A DNA stretch of 64,000 nucleotides from Enterobacter asburiae. GTDB taxonomy: Bacteria; Pseudomonadota; Gammaproteobacteria; Enterobacterales; Enterobacteriaceae. Under the pieces are notes generated by a model that was not told the DNA's origin, did not search any database, and saw nothing but the letters and a program-made list of their open reading frames with translations. The DNA lies in the NCBI RefSeq assembly GCF_021440515.1, contig NZ_JAKCMV010000032.1, positions 108,599-172,598 of the forward strand, in the 5' to 3' direction. Made by a program: the position numbers and the translations under genes. The stretch's first letter is position 1, and the number at the start of each line of letters is the position of its first letter. This document shows positions 59,395-64,000 of the stretch, piece by piece.

Positions 59395-59429
59395 AGAGAC
59401 AGCGGCTCAGCCGCTGTCTCTGTTTTTTT
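59395..59429 (+). terminator. Intrinsic terminator after yeaY
   Basis: AGAGACAGCGGC-TCA-GCCGCTGTCTCT followed by GTTTTTTT. Confidence 0.94.
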
Positions 59430-59489
59430 ACGGACAAGACAGAAAAAAAGAGTGACGCGCTTCGCAACCTTAAATCTGAACAATTAATA

Positions 59490-59506
59490 AACTGGTACGC
59501 TGAGTT
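59490..59506. promoter_or_regulatory. FadR operator candidate upstream of fadD
   Basis: AACTGGTACGCTGAGTT resembles the FadR consensus AGCTGGTCCGAYNTGTT, with the CTGGT-N-CG core kept. It is 72 bases before the fadD start; E. coli fadD has FadR sites in this region. Confidence 0.55.
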
Positions 59507-59577
59507 AATATAATGTTAACAAACTGTTTATTATCGGGGCTGTGATGACGACGAACACTCATTTCAGAGGTGATGCA

Positions 59578-61263
59578 TTGAAGAAGGTTTGGCTTAACCG
59601 GTATCCCGCAGACGTGCCTGCGGAGATCAATCCTGACCGTTATCAATCCCTGATTGAATTATTTGAGCATTCGGTACGGCGTTATGCCGACCAGCCCGCC
59701 TTCGTGAATATGGGCGAAGTCATGACCTTCCGTAAGCTGGAAGAGCGCAGCCGGGCGTTTGCTGCCTATTTACAGGAAGGGCTGGGGCTGCAAAAAGGGG
59801 ATCGCGTCGCGCTGATGATGCCGAACCTGTTGCAGTATCCGGTGGCGCTGTTCGGCATCCTGCGTGCCGGGATGATCGTGGTCAACGTCAACCCGCTCTA
59901 CACCCCGCGCGAGCTGGAGCATCAGCTGAACGACAGCGGCGCGGCGGCGATTGTAATAGTGTCAAACTTTGCCCACACGCTGGAAAAAGTCGTCGACAGA
60001 ACCCAGGTTAAACACGTCATTCTGACCCGCATGGGCGATCAGCTTTCGACCGCCAAAGGCACGCTGGTTAACTTCGTCGTCAAATACGTTAAGCGCCTGG
60101 TACCTAAATACCATCTGCCGGACGCCATCTCGTTCCGCCGTGCACTTCATGCGGGCTACCGTATGCAGTACGTGAAGCCGGAAGTGGTGTCAGACGACCT
60201 CGCGTTCCTGCAATACACGGGCGGCACTACGGGCGTGGCAAAAGGGGCGATGCTGACGCACCGCAACATGCTGGCGAACCTTGAGCAGGTGAATGCCACC
60301 TACGGGCCGCTGCTGCATCCGGGTAAAGAGCTGGTGATCACCGCGCTGCCGCTGTATCACATTTTCGCGCTGACCATGAACTGCCTGCTGTTTATCGAGC
60401 TGGGCGGCCAGAACGTGCTGATCACCAACCCGCGCGATATTCCGGGGCTGGTGAAAGAGCTGGCGAAATACCCGTTCACCGCCATGACCGGGGTGAATAC
60501 CCTGTTCAACGCGCTGCTGAATAACAAAGAGTTCCAGCAGCTTGATTTCTCGACGCTGCACCTCTCTGCGGGCGGCGGAATGCCGGTCCAGCAGGCCGTT
60601 GCCGAGCGCTGGGTGAAGCTGACCGGGCAGTATCTGCTGGAAGGCTACGGCTTAACCGAATGTTCACCGCTGGTAAGCGTTAACCCGCACGATATTGACT
60701 ATCACAGCGGCAGCATCGGCCTGCCGGTGCCGTCAACTGAAGCCAAACTGGTGGACGACGAGGGTAACGAGGTTGCGCCGGGTGAACCGGGCGAGCTGTG
60801 CGTGAAAGGCCCGCAGGTGATGCTGGGCTACTGGCAGCGTCCGGATGCCACCGACGAAATCATCAAAGACGGCTGGCTGCACACCGGGGATATCGCCGTG
60901 ATGGACGACGAAGGCTTCCTGCGCATCGTCGATCGTAAAAAGGACATGATCCTGGTGTCCGGCTTTAACGTCTATCCAAACGAAATTGAAGACGTGGTAA
61001 TGCAGCACAACGGCGTGCAGGAAGTGGCGGCCGTGGGCGTCCCGTCCGGCAGCAGCGGGGAGGCGGTGAAGATTTTTGTGGTCAAAAAAGAGGCATCCCT
61101 GACCGAGGAAGAGCTGATAACCTTCTGTCGTCGCCATCTGACGGGCTACAAAGTGCCGAAGCTGGTTGAGTTCCGCGACGAGCTGCCGAAATCCAACGTC
61201 GGGAAGATATTACGACGAGAATTACGTGACGAAGCCCGTGCCAAAGTAGACAATAAGGCATAA
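59578..61263 (+). CDS. fadD: Long-chain acyl-CoA synthetase (FadD)
   Basis: 561 residues from a TTG start, the same start codon and length as E. coli FadD. It activates imported fatty acids with CoA and ATP at the inner membrane. ATP/AMP motif [14 protein letters not shown] near 212, [17 protein letters not shown] near 360 and the FACS motif [16 protein letters not shown]...RIVDRKKD near 435. AGAGGTGA precedes the TTG; an in-frame GTG at 59542 lengthens it without family support. Likely repressed by FadR. Confidence 0.97.
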   Translation: MKKVWLNRYPADVPAEINPDRYQSLIELFEHSVRRYADQPAFVNMGEVMTFRKLEERSRAFAAYLQEGLGLQKGDRVALMMPNLLQYPVALFGILRAGMIVVNVNPLYTPRELEHQLNDSGAAAIVIVSNFAHTLEKVVDRTQVKHVILTRMGDQLSTAKGTLVNFVVKYVKRLVPKYHLPDAISFRRALHAGYRMQYVKPEVVSDDLAFLQYTGGTTGVAKGAMLTHRNMLANLEQVNATYGPLLHPGKELVITALPLYHIFALTMNCLLFIELGGQNVLITNPRDIPGLVKELAKYPFTAMTGVNTLFNALLNNKEFQQLDFSTLHLSAGGGMPVQQAVAERWVKLTGQYLLEGYGLTECSPLVSVNPHDIDYHSGSIGLPVPSTEAKLVDDEGNEVAPGEPGELCVKGPQVMLGYWQRPDATDEIIKDGWLHTGDIAVMDDEGFLRIVDRKKDMILVSGFNVYPNEIEDVVMQHNGVQEVAAVGVPSGSSGEAVKIFVVKKEASLTEEELITFCRRHLTGYKVPKLVEFRDELPKSNVGKILRRELRDEARAKVDNKA

Positions 61264-61284
61264 GCTTCACGCTAATCGCCCCAG

Positions 61285-61308
61285 ACGCCGGTTAAGCCGG
61301 CGTTTTTT
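61285..61308 (+). terminator. Intrinsic terminator after fadD
   Basis: ACGCCGG-TTAA-CCGGCGT-type stem (ACGCCGGTTAAGCCGGCGT) followed by six T. It ends just before the in-frame ATG at 61309, which argues for the later TTG as the rnd start. Confidence 0.9.
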
Positions 61309-61335
61309 ATGGGCGCTAACCAAAGAGAAACCGTT

Positions 61336-62463
61336 TTGAATTACCAGATGATCACCACCAACGACGAGCTGGCTTCGCTGTGCGAGGTTACGCGCAACTA
61401 TCCTGCCATCGCCCTGGATACCGAGTTTGTCCGCACCCGGACCTACTACCCGCAGCTGGGTCTGATTCAGATGTACGACGGCAAACACGTATCGCTGATT
61501 GACCCGCTCGGCATAACCGACTGGTCGCCTATGCGCGATTTACTCCTCGATACTCAGGTCACCAAATACCTGCACGCGGGCAGTGAAGATCTGGAAGTGT
61601 TTCTCAACACCTTTGGCATCATGCCGCAGCCGCTGATTGATACCCAGATCCTCGCCGCGTTCAGCAATCGCCCGCTCTCCTGGGGCTTTGCGGCGATGGT
61701 GGAGGAGTACACCGGCATCGCGCTGGATAAAAGCGAATCCCGCACCGACTGGCTGGCGCGCCCGCTGACCGAACGTCAGCTGGAGTACGCGGCGGCAGAC
61801 GTGTTCTACCTGCTGCCGATTGTCGGGCAATTGATGAAAGAAGCGGAAGCCTCCGGCTGGCTTTCCGCCGCGCTGGACGAATGCCGTATGACCCAGCAGC
61901 GTCGTCAGGAAGTGCTCGACCCGAATGAGGCCTGGCGCGACATCAGCAACGCCTGGCAGCTGCGCACCCGTCAGCTGGCCTGTTTGCAGCTGCTGGCCGA
62001 CTGGCGCCTGCGCAAGGCCCGCGAGCGCGATCTGGCGGTGAACTTTGTGGTGCGTGAAGAGCATCTGTGGGCGGTGGCGCGCTATATGCCGGGCAGCCTC
62101 GGCGAGCTGGACAGCATCGGATTGTCCGGCAGCGAGATCCGCTTCCACGGTAAAACCCTGCTGTCGCTGGTGGAGAAAGCCCAGCAGATGCCGGAAGAAA
62201 ACCTGCCTGAACCGCTGCTGAACCTGATGGATATGCCGGGTTATCGCAAAGCGTTCAAAGAGATTAAGGCGCTGGTGCAGGAGGTGGCGGCGGAAAGTAA
62301 GCTCGGGGCCGAGCTGCTGGCATCACGTCGTCAGATTAACCAGCTGCTGAACTGGCACTGGAAGCTGAAGCCGCAAAACGGGCTGCCGGAACTGATGGCG
62401 GGATGGCGCGGTGAATTGATGGCCGATCGTCTGAATACGCTGCTGGAAGGCTACCCACGCTAA
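61336..62463 (+). CDS. rnd: Ribonuclease D (Rnd)
   Basis: 375-residue 3'-5' exoribonuclease of the DEDDy family that trims tRNA and small stable RNA 3' ends. Exonuclease motifs: ALDTEFVRTRTYYPQ, LHAGSEDLEVF and the EYAAADVFYL Tyr/Asp pair; two HRDC-type domains follow. The TTG start at 61336 gives exactly the E. coli length and follows AGAGAAA; rare start codons are known to keep rnd expression low. It is followed by a REP element. Confidence 0.96.
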   Translation: MNYQMITTNDELASLCEVTRNYPAIALDTEFVRTRTYYPQLGLIQMYDGKHVSLIDPLGITDWSPMRDLLLDTQVTKYLHAGSEDLEVFLNTFGIMPQPLIDTQILAAFSNRPLSWGFAAMVEEYTGIALDKSESRTDWLARPLTERQLEYAAADVFYLLPIVGQLMKEAEASGWLSAALDECRMTQQRRQEVLDPNEAWRDISNAWQLRTRQLACLQLLADWRLRKARERDLAVNFVVREEHLWAVARYMPGSLGELDSIGLSGSEIRFHGKTLLSLVEKAQQMPEENLPEPLLNLMDMPGYRKAFKEIKALVQEVAAESKLGAELLASRRQINQLLNWHWKLKPQNGLPELMAGWRGELMADRLNTLLEGYPR

Positions 62464-62469
62464 AGCATT

Positions 62470-62534
62470 GTAGCCCCGGCAGGCGCAGCGCCACCGGGGA
62501 AGTGCCGGGCGGCGCGATGCCTGCCCGGCCTACA
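62470..62534. repeat. REP/BIME-type palindromic repeat between rnd and minE
   Basis: TGTAGCCCCGGCAGGCGCAG...CCGGGGAAGTGCCGGGCGGCG...GCCTGCCCGGCCTACAA shows two inverted REP-like units bounded by GTAG and CTAC, the usual layout of intergenic REP pairs in this family. It lies between two convergent 3' ends. Confidence 0.85.
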
Positions 62535-62548
62535 AAACCACAAACGAA

Positions 62549-62815
62549 TTAACGCGACTCTTCCGCTTCTGGCAGCGTCACGTTCAGCTCCAGAATCGAA
62601 ATATCCCCGTCTTTTTGCTCCAGCTGTACCGTGACCATCTCCGGGTCAATCTGCACGTATTTACAGATCACTTCCAGAATGTCTTTGCGCAGCTGCGGCA
62701 GGTAGTGTGGCTCGGCGTCGCTACGACGACGCTCCGCAACGATAATTTGCAGGCGTTCTTTTGCGATGTTGGCGGTGCTTTTTTTCCGCGAGAGAAAAAA
62801 GTCCAGTAATGCCAT
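62549..62815 (-). CDS. minE: Cell-division topological factor MinE
   Basis: 88-residue protein that stimulates MinD ATPase and drives pole-to-pole oscillation. N-terminal membrane-targeting and anti-MinCD region ([20 protein letters not shown]) and C-terminal dimer domain ([23 protein letters not shown]). It starts three bases after the minD stop, so it is translationally coupled. Confidence 0.98.
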
Positions 62816-62818
62816 AAC

Positions 62819-63631
62819 TTATCCTCCGAACAGGCGTTTGAGGAAACCTTTCTTCTCTTCTTCAATGAAGCGGAAAGGACGTTCTTCTCCCAGCAGGCGA
62901 TCGACGGTATCAGCGTAGGCTTTACCCGCGTCTGCCGTTGCATCCAGAATAACCGGCTCACCCTGGTTGGAAGCGCGTAACACGGACTGATCTTCCGGGA
63001 TAACGCCAACCAGCTTGATGCGCAGGATCTCCAGTACGTCTTCCATACTGAGCATGTCACCCTTGTTCACGCGGCCCGGGTTGTAGCGGGTCAGCAGCAG
63101 GTGCTCTTTAATCGGCTCTTCGCCATTTTCCGCACGGCGGGATTTGGAGGCGAGGATACCCAGAATTCGGTCAGAGTCGCGCACGGACGACACTTCAGGG
63201 TTGGTGGTGATAATCGCTTCATCAGCGAAGTACAGCGCCATCAGGGCACCGGTTTCGATACCGGCAGGGGAGTCGCAGACCACGAAGTCGAACTCCATCT
63301 TTTTCAGATCGTCGAGCACCTTCTCCACGCCTTCGCGGGTCAGGGCATCTTTATCGCGCGTCTGGGAAGCCGGGAGAATGTAGAGATTTTCGGTGCGCTT
63401 GTCTTTAATCAGCGCCTGGTTGAGGGTGGCGTCGCCCTGAATGACGTTCACGAAGTCATATACGACGCGACGCTCACATCCCATGATGAGGTCGAGGTTA
63501 CGCAGACCGATATCGAAGTCGATAACGACGGTTTTCTTTCCCTTCTGGGCCAAACCAGTAGCGATGGCCGCGCTGGAGGTGGTCTTGCCAACGCCTCCTT
63601 TACCCGAAGTAACAACAATAATGCGTGCCAT
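62819..63631 (-). CDS. minD: Septum-site ATPase MinD
   Basis: 270-residue deviant-Walker ATPase (SGKGGVGKTTSSAAI at residues 9-23) that binds the membrane through a C-terminal amphipathic helix (KKGFLKRLFGG) and recruits MinC and MinE. The switch region VCDSPAGIE is intact. Middle gene of minC-minD-minE. Confidence 0.98.
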   Translation of the reverse strand: MARIIVVTSGKGGVGKTTSSAAIATGLAQKGKKTVVIDFDIGLRNLDLIMGCERRVVYDFVNVIQGDATLNQALIKDKRTENLYILPASQTRDKDALTREGVEKVLDDLKKMEFDFVVCDSPAGIETGALMALYFADEAIITTNPEVSSVRDSDRILGILASKSRRAENGEEPIKEHLLLTRYNPGRVNKGDMLSMEDVLEILRIKLVGVIPEDQSVLRASNQGEPVILDATADAGKAYADTVDRLLGEERPFRFIEEEKKGFLKRLFGG

Positions 63632-63654
63632 AGAAATTCCTTGTTAAAAAGGGA

Positions 63655-64000
<346 letters not shown>

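Overview
The window is chromosomal DNA of a gamma-proteobacterium in the family Enterobacteriaceae. Almost every protein aligns end to end, from memory, with an Escherichia coli K-12 homologue, and gene order follows the K-12 block lpxM-pykA-hexR-zwf-edd-eda-purT through to fadD-rnd. Three features point away from E. coli and towards the Enterobacter/Lelliottia/Citrobacter/Salmonella side of the family: a second FtsI-like penicillin-binding protein (PBP3-SAL type) between cspC and rlmA, the minCDE operon placed directly after rnd, and the absence of yebF/yebG between purT and yebE. Species cannot be fixed from the sequence alone.

Layout. 1-9.1 kb: lipid A acylation (lpxM, cut by the window edge), pyruvate kinase, and the HexR-controlled pentose-phosphate/Entner-Doudoroff genes (zwf, edd, eda) with readable MarA/SoxS, HexR and GntR sites, then purT with a PurR box. 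9.2-15.5 kb: yebE, ptrB, exoX, yobB, holE and the copper-related yobA-yebZ-yebY operon. 15.6-24.4 kb: the only clearly foreign segment, a decayed prophage of about 8.8 kb inserted at the 3' end of the SdsR (RyeB) small-RNA gene and bounded by a 30-bp direct repeat. It keeps the catalytic half of a lambda-type integrase, a run of Mu-like baseplate genes (one truncated, one with an in-frame stop), a tail fibre gene, a fibre-assembly gene and an O-acyltransferase cargo gene. Everything between the integrase and the tail genes has been deleted. 24.6-36.7 kb: a VirK/YbjX-like gene, pphA, yebV, rsmF, letA-letB, msrC, proQ-prc and htpX. 36.7-45.4 kb: yebQ/kdgR, the small membrane proteins YobH, MgrB (with PhoP box) and YebO, yobF-cspC, the extra PBP, rlmA, mntP with a manganese riboswitch, and yobD. 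45.4-55.4 kb: the mannose PTS manXYZ, yoaE, pdeD, sdaA, nudL and pabB. 55.4-64 kb: yoaH, yoaB, the SOS-type helicase gene yoaA with a LexA box, tsaB, yeaY, fadD, rnd, a REP element, and minE-minD-minC (minC cut by the right edge).

How the genes work together. The left part feeds and regulates sugar-acid catabolism (zwf/edd/eda with HexR, GntR and KdgR regulators). letA-letB, prc, htpX, lpxM, yeaY, mgrB and the second PBP all serve envelope maintenance. proQ-prc, cspC and SdsR belong to RNA-level control. No wholly new system was found. The most unusual material is the prophage insertion in SdsR: it leaves SdsR intact but should separate the antisense partner RyeA from its promoter side, and phased heptamer repeats that look like integrase arm sites flank both ends. 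No tRNA, rRNA, CRISPR array or insertion sequence was seen.
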